Assembly: GCA_904420445.1 (NCBI GenBank)
Contig: CAJFVJ010000003.1
Span: forward strand, 739,998 to 803,997
Direction of reading: 5' to 3'
Length of the DNA stretch: 64,000 nucleotides
Origin: Candidatus Adamsella avium
GTDB lineage: Bacteria > Cyanobacteriota > Vampirovibrionia > Gastranaerophilales > CAJFVJ01
The notes beneath the pieces were generated by a model. That model saw only the letters and a list, made by a program, of their open reading frames with translations. It did not search any database and was not told the DNA's origin. This document shows, in pieces, positions 1 to 8,840 of the stretch. Both the position numbers and the translations under genes were made by a program. Positions within the stretch are counted from its first letter, which is position 1. Every line of letters starts with the position of its first letter.

Positions 1-446
1 GCAAGATAATCGTTTACCGTAACAACATGAGCCCCTTTGCCTGTCAGAGCATTCAAATAAACAGGAAGCGTAGCAACAAGAGTTTTACCTTCACCTGTTC
101 TCATCTCAGCTATCTGTCCTTTGTTCAGGACCATGCCGCCTATTAACTGAACATCATAGTGACGCATGTTCAGAACTCTTTTTCCTGCCTCTCTCACTGT
201 CGCAAAAGCCTCGGGGAGAATCAAATCAAGAGCTTCATTCTGAAGAATCAGGTCTTGTTTTTTATCTTCAACTTTTCGTCTGTTATCGAGCTTATTTTTG
301 AACTCAACCGTTTTTGCACGGAGTTCATCATCAGATAGTTTCGAAAAATCTTCTTCAAGTATATTTATATGTTCAACTATCGGTAAAAGTGTTTTAACTT
401 TTCTTTCATTCGGGTCGCCCAATAGTTTTGCCAATAACTTCATCAT
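1..446 (-). CDS. secA: SecA preprotein translocase ATPase (N-terminal part, cut by window edge)
   Basis: Motor ATPase that drives unfolded preproteins through SecYEG. Only the first 148 codons are inside the window; the rest lies before position 1. The protein starts [16 protein letters not shown] and includes the SecA DEAD-motor signature [11 protein letters not shown] (Walker A) followed by [23 protein letters not shown]. Two ATGs are adjacent (446 and 443); an AGAGGAA ribosome site lies about 10 bases upstream. It is separated from uvrC by a terminator and a possible small RNA, so it probably has its own promoter. Identity is very safe because the N-terminal SecA sequence is highly conserved. 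Confidence 0.96.
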   Translation of the reverse strand, partial: MMKLLAKLLGDPNERKVKTLLPIVEHINILEEDFSKLSDDELRAKTVEFKNKLDNRRKVEDKKQDLILQNEALDLILPEAFATVREAGKRVLNMRHYDVQLIGGMVLNKGQIAEMRTGEGKTLVATLPVYLNALTGKGAHVVTVNDYL

Positions 447-501
447 AATTTTAAATTCCTCTTCCCTCGGGATAAAAATTCCTCAAATATAATTTTATCA
501 C

Positions 502-531
502 AAAAAAAAGAGGGTTAATAAATTACCCTCA
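502..531 (-). terminator. Rho-independent terminator
   Basis: Read on the minus strand, a six-base-pair stem GAGGGT/ACCCTC with a nine-base loop is followed directly by eight T. It would end transcription coming from uvrC or from the possible RNA gene at 532-683 before secA. Confidence 0.65.
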
Positions 532-680
532 TATTAAACTTTAAGTGCCACAATGGGTTACGCTTTTATTAAACTTTTTAGAGAAAGATAAGCCGCAAAA
601 GAATTTCTTACTTTGCTCTTGGCTGAAAGAAGTACCACCTGTTGTTCTATTTACGGCTTATCATCAGGTTCAGCTATCAC
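502..680 (-). ncRNA. Possible structured small RNA, about 180 nt, family not recognised
   Basis: This 346-base gap between uvrC and secA has no convincing ORF but strong pairing potential. GATAAGCCG (587-595) is perfectly complementary to CGGCTTATC (654-662). GCTGAA (622-627) can pair with TTCAGC (669-674), and CCTG (638-641) with CAGG (665-668). These pairings cross the first stem, so the two helices would form a pseudoknot or exclude each other. On the minus strand a promoter-like pair (711-716 and 687-692) lies just upstream and a terminator ends the segment, which together look like a free-standing transcript. It does not match tmRNA, SRP RNA, RNase P RNA or common riboswitches that I know. 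It could also be the 3' end of the uvrC message or a secA leader. Confidence 0.35.
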
Positions 681-686
681 GCATAT

Positions 687-716
687 ATATTAATAAAAAC
701 ATTTGTTGTTCAACAA
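687..716 (-). promoter_or_regulatory. Possible promoter for the small RNA
   Basis: On the minus strand TTGTTG (716 to 711) is followed after 18 bases by TAATAT (692 to 687). Transcription would start near 680, at the edge of the structured segment. Each hexamer matches the sigma-70 consensus only partly, in AT-rich DNA. Confidence 0.3.
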
Positions 717-792
717 TTGCATGATATAACTAAAAACTTAACAATAATTAATATGTTCAATAAAAAATTTCTGTTAACACCATGCCAAATTT

Positions 793-2616
793 TTACAAAT
801 TTTGGAGCGCATCAAAAATTTTCTCACCTGTTTTCAGCCCGAACATATCCTGCAGTTCTTCTTTGTTTGCAGCGAGAATGCCCTCTATCGTTTCAAAACG
901 TTCGAACAATTGTTTCTTCTTCTTTTCTGACACTCCTGGGATTTCATCCAACGAAGACTCTACCGCAGTTTTTGAACGCAGCTTTCTATGATAAGTTATT
1001 GCAAACCTGTGCGCTTCATCCCTGACTTTCTGGAACAAGAACAGCGCTTTTGAGTTAAGAGGAAACAAAATAGAATTCTTCTGATGGGGTAAAAAGACCT
1101 CCTCTTCCCGTTTTGCAAGAGATACGATATCTGATGAAATTCCTCCCAGTTCATCAAGCACTCCGACAGCTGATGATAACTGTCCCTTGCCGCCATCTAT
1201 AATAATCAAATCAGGCATGGGCAGATTTTCTTTTTTAAGACGGGAGTAACGGCGTCTTATTACTTCCCGCATGGATTGGAAGTCATCCACCTGCGTATCT
1301 TTCAGAGTACGGATTTTAAATCTTTTATACATGGATTTTTTAGGTCTTCCGTTCTCAAAATAAACCATTGACGCAACGGTGTTCGTTCCCTGAATATGAG
1401 AAATATCAAAACATTCTATGGTATGGGGGAAATTCTTGAGTTTCAGTTTTTCCTGAATATAAGACCCGACCTCATTCCACTCATCAGCCATCTGAGTTGA
1501 AAGAGTAAGTTTCAGGCGGTCAAAACTGATAGAGGCGTTCTTGTTTGCAAGGTCTATCATTTCTTTTTTCCTGCCGATTTTTGGAACCGTGACATCAACC
1601 TTTTTGCCTTTTTTTATTTTCAGCCACTGAGATATCAGGTCTTTTTCTTCCTCCGAAATTTCGAGAGGCAAAAAGATTTCTGATGCTATATCATCAGTTG
1701 AAATATAATAATCCTTCAAAAATCTCTCCAAATACTCTTCTGTCGTATTCTCAGGAGAAATTTCATAGTCAAAATCCTGTTTATCAATCAGTCTGCCATG
1801 CCTGATTTTCATGACAACAAAACACAGGCGGTTGCTCTCACGATAAAACCCGATAATATCCTGAAATATGTTTGTATTTTCCGAAACAACTTTCTGCCGT
1901 TCCATAACTTTTTTCACGTCAAAATAGCTGTCACGGTATCTGGCTGCCTTCTCATACTGCTGCTTCTCGGCATAAACTTCCATCTGATGCTTCAGCTGTT
2001 CGAGGAGTTCCCCTTGATTTCCGGATAAAAACATTTCAACCTGTTTTACAAGAGCCTTATACTCCTCAGATGAAACAAGTTTCTGGCATGGTCCGAGGCA
2101 TTTTCCTATTTGATAATAGATACATGGACGGTCTTTAAATCTAGGGGTTTTGCACTGTTTGAGAGGAAAAATTTTTTTTATCAGCTCGAGAGTAGAGTAC
2201 ATCGCTCTTGAATTTGTATACGGGCCGTAGTATCTTCCCTTTGCCATATTTTTGTTGGCACGTCTTGTGACAATTATGCGGGGATAATCTTCATCGGTAA
2301 TCAAAAACCAGGGAAACTTCTTATCATCCTTCAAAAGAACATTGTATTTCGGCTTATGTTTTTTTATCATGTGAGATTCAAGTATCAGCGCTTCAACCTC
2401 GGTATCAGTCACAATATATTTGAAACTCACAATCTGAGGCACCATAACTCTCAGCTTCGGCGAGTCATGATTTTTGTTGAAATAACTCCTGACACGGTTT
2501 TTGAGAACCTTTGCCTTGCCGACATAGATAATCTCACCGTTTTTATCGAGCATAAAATATACCCCCGGCATATCGGGGAGTAAATTCAGCTGTTCTTTTA
2601 AAGGAATGTTTGTCAT
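793..2616 (-). CDS. uvrC: Excinuclease ABC subunit C
   Basis: UvrC makes the two incisions on either side of a lesion in nucleotide excision repair, working with UvrA and UvrB. The 607 residues have the usual order. A GIY-YIG nuclease comes first (PGVYFM...[18 protein letters not shown], residues about 18-46). A cysteine-rich stretch near 155-175 precedes the UVR helix pair at about 200-235. The RNase H-like second nuclease follows ([10 protein letters not shown] and [11 protein letters not shown]), and a C-terminal helix-hairpin-helix ends the protein ([24 protein letters not shown]). The ATG overlaps the panD stop in an ATGA, so the two are translationally coupled. Full length, nothing missing. 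Confidence 0.97.
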   Translation of the reverse strand: MTNIPLKEQLNLLPDMPGVYFMLDKNGEIIYVGKAKVLKNRVRSYFNKNHDSPKLRVMVPQIVSFKYIVTDTEVEALILESHMIKKHKPKYNVLLKDDKKFPWFLITDEDYPRIIVTRRANKNMAKGRYYGPYTNSRAMYSTLELIKKIFPLKQCKTPRFKDRPCIYYQIGKCLGPCQKLVSSEEYKALVKQVEMFLSGNQGELLEQLKHQMEVYAEKQQYEKAARYRDSYFDVKKVMERQKVVSENTNIFQDIIGFYRESNRLCFVVMKIRHGRLIDKQDFDYEISPENTTEEYLERFLKDYYISTDDIASEIFLPLEISEEEKDLISQWLKIKKGKKVDVTVPKIGRKKEMIDLANKNASISFDRLKLTLSTQMADEWNEVGSYIQEKLKLKNFPHTIECFDISHIQGTNTVASMVYFENGRPKKSMYKRFKIRTLKDTQVDDFQSMREVIRRRYSRLKKENLPMPDLIIIDGGKGQLSSAVGVLDELGGISSDIVSLAKREEEVFLPHQKNSILFPLNSKALFLFQKVRDEAHRFAITYHRKLRSKTAVESSLDEIPGVSEKKKKQLFERFETIEGILAANKEELQDMFGLKTGEKIFDALQNL

Positions 2617-2966
2617 ACCTTTATTATATTATTTTTTTCATCAACATGAACAATCTTTGGAACGAGTTTATCGGCTTCCTCAGGAGTGCACTGTGCAAAG
2701 GCAACAATAATCACTTTATCGCCGACGGCAACTTTTCTTGCGGCAGCTCCGTTCAAACAAATATCACGGTTTCCTCTTTTTCCTGTTATGACATAAGTTG
2801 AGAAGCGTTCGCCGTTGTTCACATCAAGGATATCAACTTTCTGACCTTCTCTTATACCAGATGCCTGCATAAGCTCTTCATCTATGGTGATAGAGCCGAC
2901 ATAATTCAAGTTTGCATCTGTTACCGTTGCACGATGGATTTTTGAGTACAACATCTCTATTAACAT
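2613..2966 (-). CDS. panD: Aspartate 1-decarboxylase
   Basis: Converts L-aspartate to beta-alanine for pantothenate and CoA synthesis. It is a pyruvoyl enzyme made as an inactive proenzyme that cleaves itself. The cleavage site Gly24-Ser25 sits in NYVGSITID, at the same numbering as in E. coli PanD, and [19 protein letters not shown] is the family barrel core. Length (117 residues) is normal. An AGAGG ribosome site precedes the ATG. It lies 11 bases after proS and overlaps uvrC by four bases, giving a proS-panD-uvrC operon of functionally unrelated genes. Confidence 0.97.
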   Translation of the reverse strand: MLIEMLYSKIHRATVTDANLNYVGSITIDEELMQASGIREGQKVDILDVNNGERFSTYVITGKRGNRDICLNGAAARKVAVGDKVIIVAFAQCTPEEADKLVPKIVHVDEKNNIIKV

Positions 2967-2977
2967 AATTCTAACCT

Positions 2978-4705
2978 CTATGAAACGGCTTTCACCGCTT
3001 CTATCATTTTTTCAACTGCCTCATCAGGAGTAAGTTTCATGACTTCTCCAGTTTCCCGAATCTTAAATTCAACCAAACCTTCAGAAAGAGTTTTTCCTGC
3101 AGTAATTCTATAAGGGAAGCCGATTAAATCGGCATCTTTGAATTTTACGCCCGCTCTTTCTGCTCTGTCATCGAGAACAACCTCGACTCCTGCTTTTTGA
3201 AGTTTTTCATAAATATCTGAAGCAACTTTCATCTGCTGCTCATCCTGATCGCTGACAGGTACAACTACAACATGATATGGAGCAATCTGTATCGGCCACT
3301 TGATACCGTGTTCATCATGATATCTTTCAACTGCGGCAGCAGCCGTTCTCGAAATTCCTATACCGTAACATCCCATTATGAAGGGTTTTTCTTTACCGTC
3401 TTCTGCTGTAAATGTTGCATTCATTGCCTTTGAATATTTTGTACCGAGTTTGAAGATATTACCTACTTCAATACCTTTCGTAATCATCAGATGCCCGTCG
3501 CACTCGGGGCAGCCTTCTCCGACCTGAGCAAGTCTGATATCAAACAGCTCGGGCAGCTCAATATCAACGCCCCAGTTTGCACCGACAAGGTGCTTATCTG
3601 TTTGATTTATGCCGACTACGAAATTTTTCAAATCTTTAACGCTCAAATCAGCAACAATTTTCACGTTTTTCATTCCTTTCGGACCGATGAACCCAGGTTC
3701 TGCGCTGAATCCGTTTTTATTCATCAGTTCAAGAATTTCTTCAGATGTAGCAATTCTTATTTCATTTGCTCCAAGAGCATTCTGAAGTTTGATTTCTTCT
3801 ACGTTCTGATCTCCTCTGATTAGAGCTATTGCAGGCTTGCTGTCTGCTATATAGACAAGAGCCTTACAAATAATTGTTGAAGGAATTTTCAAAAATTCTG
3901 CAAGTTCTTCAATTGTTCTTGTATGCGGAGTATCAACTATCTCAGCTTTTTCAAAACGCCCTGTCATCTCAGCCGGCAGCATCTTTGATGTTGCATTGTT
4001 TGAATTTGCTGCATAAGAACATTTATCGCAGTATAAAACATCATTTTCCCCGCTGTCAGTTTTGGTCAACACCATAAATTCATGGCTGACGCTTCCGCCG
4101 ATTGCGCCAGAGTCACTTCTGACCATACGTGTTTCAAGACCGCATCTAAGGAATATTTTGGTGTAAGCTCTTGCCATTTTCTCATAAGCGATATCAAGCC
4201 CTGCTTCATCAACATCAAAGCTGTAGGCATCTTTCATAATAAATTCACGACCTCTCAAAAGTCCGAAACGGGGACGGATTTCATCCCTGAATTTATTTTG
4301 AATTTGATAGAGATTAACAGGCAGCTGGCGGTAAGAACGTATTTCATCACGAGCAAGTGCAGTAATCACCTCTTCATGAGTCGGTCCGAGTGCCATTTCT
4401 TTGCCATGGCGGTCTTGAAGCCTCATCAGCTCTTTTCCATAGACTGCCCAGCGACCTGACTGTTCCCATAGTTCTTTAGGCTGAACAATCGGCATCAGAA
4501 GCTCTTGAGCACCTTCTTTGTCCATCTCTTCTCTTACTATATTTTCTATTTTCTTGAGAACTCTCCACATCAGAGGAAGATATGTATAAATACCTCCTGC
4601 GAGTTTTCTCATATAACCGCCTCTTAAAAGAAGCTGATGAGAAACGACTTCTGCGTCTGATGGGACTTCTCTCAGAGTCTGAACAAATAAAGATGACATT
4701 TTCAT
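2978..4705 (-). CDS. proS: Prolyl-tRNA synthetase, bacterial type with editing insert
   Basis: Class II synthetase charging tRNA-Pro. Motif 2 is the [17 protein letters not shown] region near residue 140, and motif 3 is [16 protein letters not shown] near 440. Between them lies the INS editing domain (about 225-400, including [15 protein letters not shown]), which hydrolyses Ala-tRNA-Pro. The C-terminal anticodon-binding domain follows (about 470-575). Length (575) is typical of the E. coli-like form. First gene of the operon with panD and uvrC. Cys-tRNA-Pro, which INS does not clear, is the substrate of the YbaK protein encoded at 42377-42847. Confidence 0.98.
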   Translation of the reverse strand: MKMSSLFVQTLREVPSDAEVVSHQLLLRGGYMRKLAGGIYTYLPLMWRVLKKIENIVREEMDKEGAQELLMPIVQPKELWEQSGRWAVYGKELMRLQDRHGKEMALGPTHEEVITALARDEIRSYRQLPVNLYQIQNKFRDEIRPRFGLLRGREFIMKDAYSFDVDEAGLDIAYEKMARAYTKIFLRCGLETRMVRSDSGAIGGSVSHEFMVLTKTDSGENDVLYCDKCSYAANSNNATSKMLPAEMTGRFEKAEIVDTPHTRTIEELAEFLKIPSTIICKALVYIADSKPAIALIRGDQNVEEIKLQNALGANEIRIATSEEILELMNKNGFSAEPGFIGPKGMKNVKIVADLSVKDLKNFVVGINQTDKHLVGANWGVDIELPELFDIRLAQVGEGCPECDGHLMITKGIEVGNIFKLGTKYSKAMNATFTAEDGKEKPFIMGCYGIGISRTAAAAVERYHDEHGIKWPIQIAPYHVVVVPVSDQDEQQMKVASDIYEKLQKAGVEVVLDDRAERAGVKFKDADLIGFPYRITAGKTLSEGLVEFKIRETGEVMKLTPDEAVEKMIEAVKAVS

Positions 4706-4747
4706 ATTATAACTAACCTCTTATTCCATTTTTTTTAATGATATAAC

Positions 4748-4781
4748 AAAAAAATAAAAAAGAGGACATTTTCATCCTCTT
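4748..4781 (-). terminator. Rho-independent terminator after cobO
   Basis: On the minus strand a seven-base-pair stem (AAGAGGA at 4760-4766 with TCCTCTT at 4775-4781) with an eight-base loop is followed by a T-rich tract. It ends the cobO transcript before proS begins. Confidence 0.8.
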
Positions 4782-4831
4782 CTGTAATTTATCCCCAATC
4801 TCCAACCATTTACGTTGGTTTAGTTTATATA

Positions 4832-5368
4832 CTAATATTCTATCCCTTGTCTTGCCATAACTCCCGTATCAAAGTAGTGCTTAATGGGTTTCATCTCGGT
4901 AACAAGATGAGCCATTGCAATCAATTCGGGGTTAGCTCTTCTCCCTGTCAGTACAATCTCCAATTCCTGAGGCTTGTTCATCAGAGCCTCTTTAATTTCT
5001 GAAATTTTTATCATCCCTAAATCAGCGCAGATATTAATCTCATCTAGAATAATAAGCTGATATTTTCTGCTCTGGATTGATTCTTTTGCAAACTGCCATC
5101 CTCTTCTTGCTTCTTTGAAATCTTCAATACAAACATTGTGAGAATAAACAACTCTGTCCATACCGAATTGAGCGACTTCAAAGTTTGGCAAAAATTTTGA
5201 AGCGGACATCATTTCGCCGTAGTAGTTAGCACCGTTATCCCCTTTTGTGAACTGAATCATAAGCACTTTCCACCCATGACCCAAAGCTCTCAGTGCCAAT
5301 CCCAAAGATGCTGTAGTTTTCCCTTTTCCGTCCCCTGTGTAAATCTGAATGTAGCCGTTTTGTAACAT
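4832..5368 (-). CDS. cobO: Cob(I)alamin adenosyltransferase, CobO/BtuR type
   Basis: Transfers the adenosyl group of ATP to reduced corrinoids, making adenosylcobalamin or its precursors in the cytoplasm. The P-loop TGDGKGKTT is at residues 11-19, as in CobO/CobA. LIILDEIN is the Walker B-like strand, and the RRANPELIAMAHLVTEM segment near the C-terminus is also conserved. Length 178 is normal. It stands alone, with its own terminator and no other cobalamin synthesis gene beside it, so it may serve salvage of imported corrinoids. A GGAGGA ribosome site lies upstream of the ATG. Confidence 0.93.
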   Translation of the reverse strand: MLQNGYIQIYTGDGKGKTTASLGLALRALGHGWKVLMIQFTKGDNGANYYGEMMSASKFLPNFEVAQFGMDRVVYSHNVCIEDFKEARRGWQFAKESIQSRKYQLIILDEINICADLGMIKISEIKEALMNKPQELEIVLTGRRANPELIAMAHLVTEMKPIKHYFDTGVMARQGIEY

Positions 5369-5938
5369 AGTAAGAATAATTCCTCCGAAAAATTAATGCA
5401 GCGACAACAAGATAACAAAATAACCAACAACGTTATTTTATCAGTTAAAAGTTACTAACCATTTTTTAGAGTTAAACTTTTTTATATATCTTTATTATCT
5501 CTATCTATTATTATCTTTTATTTTTCCTAGCAATTTAGACTCGAAAAGCTATACCCGATATAATAGAACAAAACTCACCCGTTGGGCAAAAAAAACTTTG
5601 ATTTGTTACATTAAAAATTTTACAACATATTTGAAATCTAGAGCTGCTCTGTTTATAGGGTTTTGTAGAAAAAATTAACAACAAAAAAATTAAACAATCT
5701 TAATGAACTATTGAAAAATCCTAAATATAATAATTCCGACTATATTTATTAAAAAAATTAGTGCATTATTTCTTAAACTTATTTCTGAAAAACTGAAACA
5801 TCATTCCGAAAAAAATATTTTTTTAAAAAACCTTAAAAATTCTTATCAATTAAAAAAATCTATAGCATTCGGATTATTTATAAAATATCTGTTATGTTAT
5901 AATGAAAAAGAGAGAGAAAAACAGAAAGTATTTCATAA
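5369..5938. other. 570-base AT-rich intergenic gap
   Basis: This is the longest gene-free stretch in the window, between divergent cobO and the sigma factor gene. I find no convincing ORF and no tRNA. Besides the extended -10 just before the sigma gene, there is an isolated TATAAT at 5559-5564 with TTAGAC 18 bases upstream. A transcript from there would run through about 370 bases of A/T-rich DNA with no clear terminator. The rest shows nothing I can name. Confidence 0.6.
5895..5903 (+). promoter_or_regulatory. Extended -10 promoter for sigma factor/prepilin peptidase
   Basis: TGTTATAAT is a perfect extended -10 element (TGn plus TATAAT), 36 bases before the sigma factor start. The -35 region is poor, as is usual for extended -10 promoters. 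The same nine bases occur before ftsH. Confidence 0.5.
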
Positions 5939-6730
5939 ATGATGGAAGAGTCATTTAACAAACAAGACATAGATTATTGGATAAAAGAATATAAAAACTC
6001 CAAAAACGAGCATATAAAAGAGCAGCTGCGTAAATTTATCGTAATTGCATGCACTCCTCTTGTCAAAAAAATCTCTCACGGTCTGGCGAGAAGAAACACC
6101 GACCCGATAGAAGACCTCATTCAGGTCGGAAGCGTCGGGCTGCTCAAAGCTATTGATAACTACGATTTAACTCAGGGGTCAAGTTTCAAAACTTATGCAA
6201 CTTACCTCATCACGGGAGAAATAAGACACTATCTCCGTGATAAATCTTCAATGATTAGGGCGCCAAGAGAGCTGCAGGAGTTATCATATCGTGTAAATCA
6301 GATTATACAGAAACTCACGGTAGAATTAGGAGAACCCCCATCAGACCTTGAAATTGCCGGAATGCTGCAAATACCTGTCCAGAGAGTCAACGAAGTAACA
6401 GAAGTGGATAGAAGGAAAAATACGGTTTCTCTTGATTATATTGCCTCATCGAACAATGATTCAGACCAACCGTTGATTGAAAGATTGGTTGACAGCAATT
6501 ATCAGGAAAAAATTGACCGTCAGGAAATAAAAATTATACTGACAGACGCTCTTGAGATGCTTGATGAAGATTTGAAAAAAATTGTACTAATGAGTTATTT
6601 CAAAGATATGAGCCAGCAGGAAATCGCTGATGAACTCGGAATATCTCAAATGCAGGTAAGCAGAAAAATTAAAAAAGCACTGAATGAGCTGTTTAACATA
6701 ATCAAAAATAAAGAAGAAATGCTGAAATAA
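5939..6730 (+). CDS. Alternative sigma factor, SigF/SigB-like group 3
   Basis: RNA polymerase sigma factor of the sigma-70 family without region 1. Region 2 contains PIEDLIQVGSVGLLKAIDNYD and the -10 recognition helix (about residues 55-100). Region 3 is RELQELSYRVNQIIQKL...GEPPSDLEIAGML (about 118-155), and region 4 ends in the helix-turn-helix MSQQEIADELGISQMQVSRKI (about 220-245). The 263-residue length and region order fit the SigB/SigF/SigG group. The stop codon overlaps the start of the prepilin peptidase gene (TAATG), so both are made together. In cyanobacteria SigF governs type IV pilus genes, so a pilus role is a reasonable inference. No anti-sigma gene is adjacent. Confidence 0.92.
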   Translation: MMEESFNKQDIDYWIKEYKNSKNEHIKEQLRKFIVIACTPLVKKISHGLARRNTDPIEDLIQVGSVGLLKAIDNYDLTQGSSFKTYATYLITGEIRHYLRDKSSMIRAPRELQELSYRVNQIIQKLTVELGEPPSDLEIAGMLQIPVQRVNEVTEVDRRKNTVSLDYIASSNNDSDQPLIERLVDSNYQEKIDRQEIKIILTDALEMLDEDLKKIVLMSYFKDMSQQEIADELGISQMQVSRKIKKALNELFNIIKNKEEMLK

Positions 6731-7695
6731 TGACTCTCGAACTTTATTTGAATATATTTGCGGCAATAATCGGACTCTGCATAGGCAGTTTTCTGAACGT
6801 TGTTGCCCTAAGACAGCTGAAGGGAGAGGAGTTTGTCATGAAGGCTTCTCATTGCCCGAAGTGCAACAATTTCCTCAAATGGTATGACAACATCCCTGTG
6901 TTGTCTTATCTGTGTTTGGGCGGCAAGTGCAGATTTTGCAAAGAAAAAATCAGCATACAATACCCGATTGTCGAAGCTTCAACAGGTATTGTGTTTGCTT
7001 TTTTGTTTTTCTTTTTCGGATTGAGTTTCAAAACACTGTTTTTGATGATTTTAGCCTCTCTTATGATTGTCATGTGCATCACTGACATAAAAGAGCAGGC
7101 TGTATTCGACACAAACTCATACCCTGTCATAATCTTAGGTATTTTATACAACGCACTCAACTTTGGAGATATCAGCATTCTGAACTCTTGTGCTGCTGCC
7201 GTTGCCGGTTTTGTGTTTTTCGAAATTGTGGCAAGAAGCGGCAAACCCTTCTTTGGAGAAAGAATTTTCGGAGAAGGAGACTCAATCATTGCAGCTGGAC
7301 TCGGAGCATTCTTCGGTCTGAAAGCATTAATCCCGATAATTATAGTCAGCTTCCTGATACAGGTTATCGCCGGCATGCCGGTTGTTGTGAAAAATATGCT
7401 GAAAGAAAAAGACTACAAATCGGTAGCTGCCGTATTTGCATTGATTTTCTGCATAATGCTTGCATTTGCAAACAAATATATGATTAAGCATGAAGAACTT
7501 ATTTATTATTCACTCGGCCTGTCAGGCTTGACAATTATTATCGCAATAATCTCTACAGTCATAATCCTCGGTGGAATAAAAGAAAGACAATCTTTCACAC
7601 TCTTGCCTTTCGGACCTGCGTTGATTATCAGCGGACTGCTTTATATGTTTGCCGGTTCAAATCTTTTATCCTGCTTAATCAAACTCTTTACATAG
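6730..7695 (+). CDS. pilD: Type IV prepilin peptidase (A24 aspartic protease)
   Basis: Membrane protease that cuts prepilin leader peptides and usually methylates the new N-terminus. The N-terminal GSFLNVVALR motif precedes a zinc-type cysteine pair of pairs (Cys42, Cys45, Cys67, Cys70). The two catalytic aspartates are Asp119 in TDIKEQAV and Asp184 in GEGDSIIAAG. Several hydrophobic segments follow. At 321 residues it is longer than many PilD proteins because of an extra hydrophobic C-terminal part. It is translationally coupled to the sigma factor by a one-base overlap. The last 55 bases overlap dxr, which runs in the opposite direction. No pilin or assembly genes are in the window. Confidence 0.93.
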   Translation: MTLELYLNIFAAIIGLCIGSFLNVVALRQLKGEEFVMKASHCPKCNNFLKWYDNIPVLSYLCLGGKCRFCKEKISIQYPIVEASTGIVFAFLFFFFGLSFKTLFLMILASLMIVMCITDIKEQAVFDTNSYPVIILGILYNALNFGDISILNSCAAAVAGFVFFEIVARSGKPFFGERIFGEGDSIIAAGLGAFFGLKALIPIIIVSFLIQVIAGMPVVVKNMLKEKDYKSVAAVFALIFCIMLAFANKYMIKHEELIYYSLGLSGLTIIIAIISTVIILGGIKERQSFTLLPFGPALIISGLLYMFAGSNLLSCLIKLFT

Positions 7696-8813
7696 TCCCG
7701 TGTGTGTTTATCTACCTCAATAATATCAGCAAGCGAAGGATTTCTGAGAGTTTTGTGTTTTGATAAAGCATCCTCTACAATTTCCCAGATGCGGTAAAGA
7801 GGAATTTTATTCTCAAGATATGCATATACGGCAACTTCGTTTGCGGCATTCAGCACAACGGGATTTGTTCCGCCTTCTTTTCCCGAATGATAAGCAAGTT
7901 CAAGACAGCGGAATTTTTTGAAATCAGGTTTCTCAAATGTAAGCTGTCCGATTTGAGTAAAATCAAAGCTGTCTGTTTTTATCCCCTCAGAACGTTCAGG
8001 ATACGTCAGAGCGTACTGTATAGGAATATGCATGCTTGGAATACCCATCTGTGCGATAACGCTTCCATCGTTGTATTCAACAGCGCTGTGTATAATACTT
8101 TGAGGATGTATGACGACTTCTATATCATCATAATCAACTCCAAAGAGATGGTGAGCTTCGATGACTTCAAGACCTTTATTCATCAAAGTGGCAGAGTCAA
8201 CGGTTATTTTACTGCCCATATGCCATTTCGGATGATTCAGTGTTTGCTCGACTGATGCATTCTTCATATATTCTAAAGGTTTATCCCTGAACGGCCCGCC
8301 CGATGCGGTAATAAGAAGTTTTCTTACCTGATTTATATCTTTTATGCACTGATGAATGGCAGAATGCTCGCTGTCAACAGGTAAAAGTTTTGCTTTTGAT
8401 TTTTTCAACCTTTCATTCACAATATCGCCTGCGGCAACAAGAGTTTCTTTGTTTGCAAGCGCCACATCAACATTGCTGTTGATGGCGGCAAGTGTCGGGA
8501 ACAGACCGTTCAATCCGGTAACACTGACAAGGACAATGTCATTTATTGCATTTTGAGCAATTTCAACAAGCCCGTCATTGCCGCATAAAACTTTAAGTTC
8601 GGGAAATTCTTTTTCCAGAGCCAAAGCTGCGTCTTTATCATCCATCGAAACAACTTCAGGGTTATACTTTCTAATCTGTTCGCTAATCAGCCCAACATTA
8701 TGCGCCGCAGCAAGAGCGTAGATTTCAAAGTTATCAGGCATCTTATCGACAACTTCGAGAGCCTGCCTGCCTATCGAGCCTGTTGAACCGAGTATGGAAA
8801 TTTTCTTTTTCAT
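7641..8813 (-). CDS. dxr: 1-deoxy-D-xylulose 5-phosphate reductoisomerase
   Basis: First committed step of the MEP isoprenoid pathway: NADPH-dependent rearrangement of DXP to MEP. The NADPH site is ISILGSTGSIGRQALEV at the N-terminus. The catalytic region has LPVDSEHSAIHQC and LITASGGPF, and the substrate loop ends in HPKWHMGSKITVDSATLMNKGLEVIEA. Length 390 is normal. It sits 27 bases downstream of the GH13 gene and is likely co-transcribed with it. Its 3' end overlaps the prepilin peptidase gene by 55 bases tail to tail; both proteins read normally through the overlap. Confidence 0.98.
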   Translation of the reverse strand: MKKKISILGSTGSIGRQALEVVDKMPDNFEIYALAAAHNVGLISEQIRKYNPEVVSMDDKDAALALEKEFPELKVLCGNDGLVEIAQNAINDIVLVSVTGLNGLFPTLAAINSNVDVALANKETLVAAGDIVNERLKKSKAKLLPVDSEHSAIHQCIKDINQVRKLLITASGGPFRDKPLEYMKNASVEQTLNHPKWHMGSKITVDSATLMNKGLEVIEAHHLFGVDYDDIEVVIHPQSIIHSAVEYNDGSVIAQMGIPSMHIPIQYALTYPERSEGIKTDSFDFTQIGQLTFEKPDFKKFRCLELAYHSGKEGGTNPVVLNAANEVAVYAYLENKIPLYRIWEIVEDALSKHKTLRNPSLADIIEVDKHTRDYVKSLIKQDKRFEPANI

Positions 8814-8840
8814 AATAAAAAAGTATAGGACAAACAGAGT

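Noticed and set aside
642-1025. A plus-strand reading frame of 127 codons across the uvrC 3' end
   Set aside because: It is antisense to the conserved C-terminal part of uvrC, has no ribosome site and a low-complexity sequence.
5575-5600. A CCC-GTT-GGG hairpin in the 570-base gap as a terminator
   Set aside because: The stem is only three base pairs; the adjacent A run alone is not a terminator on either strand.
6906-7376. A 156-codon minus-strand frame inside the prepilin peptidase gene
   Set aside because: Antisense shadow of a well-supported gene; composition is typical of reverse-frame translation.
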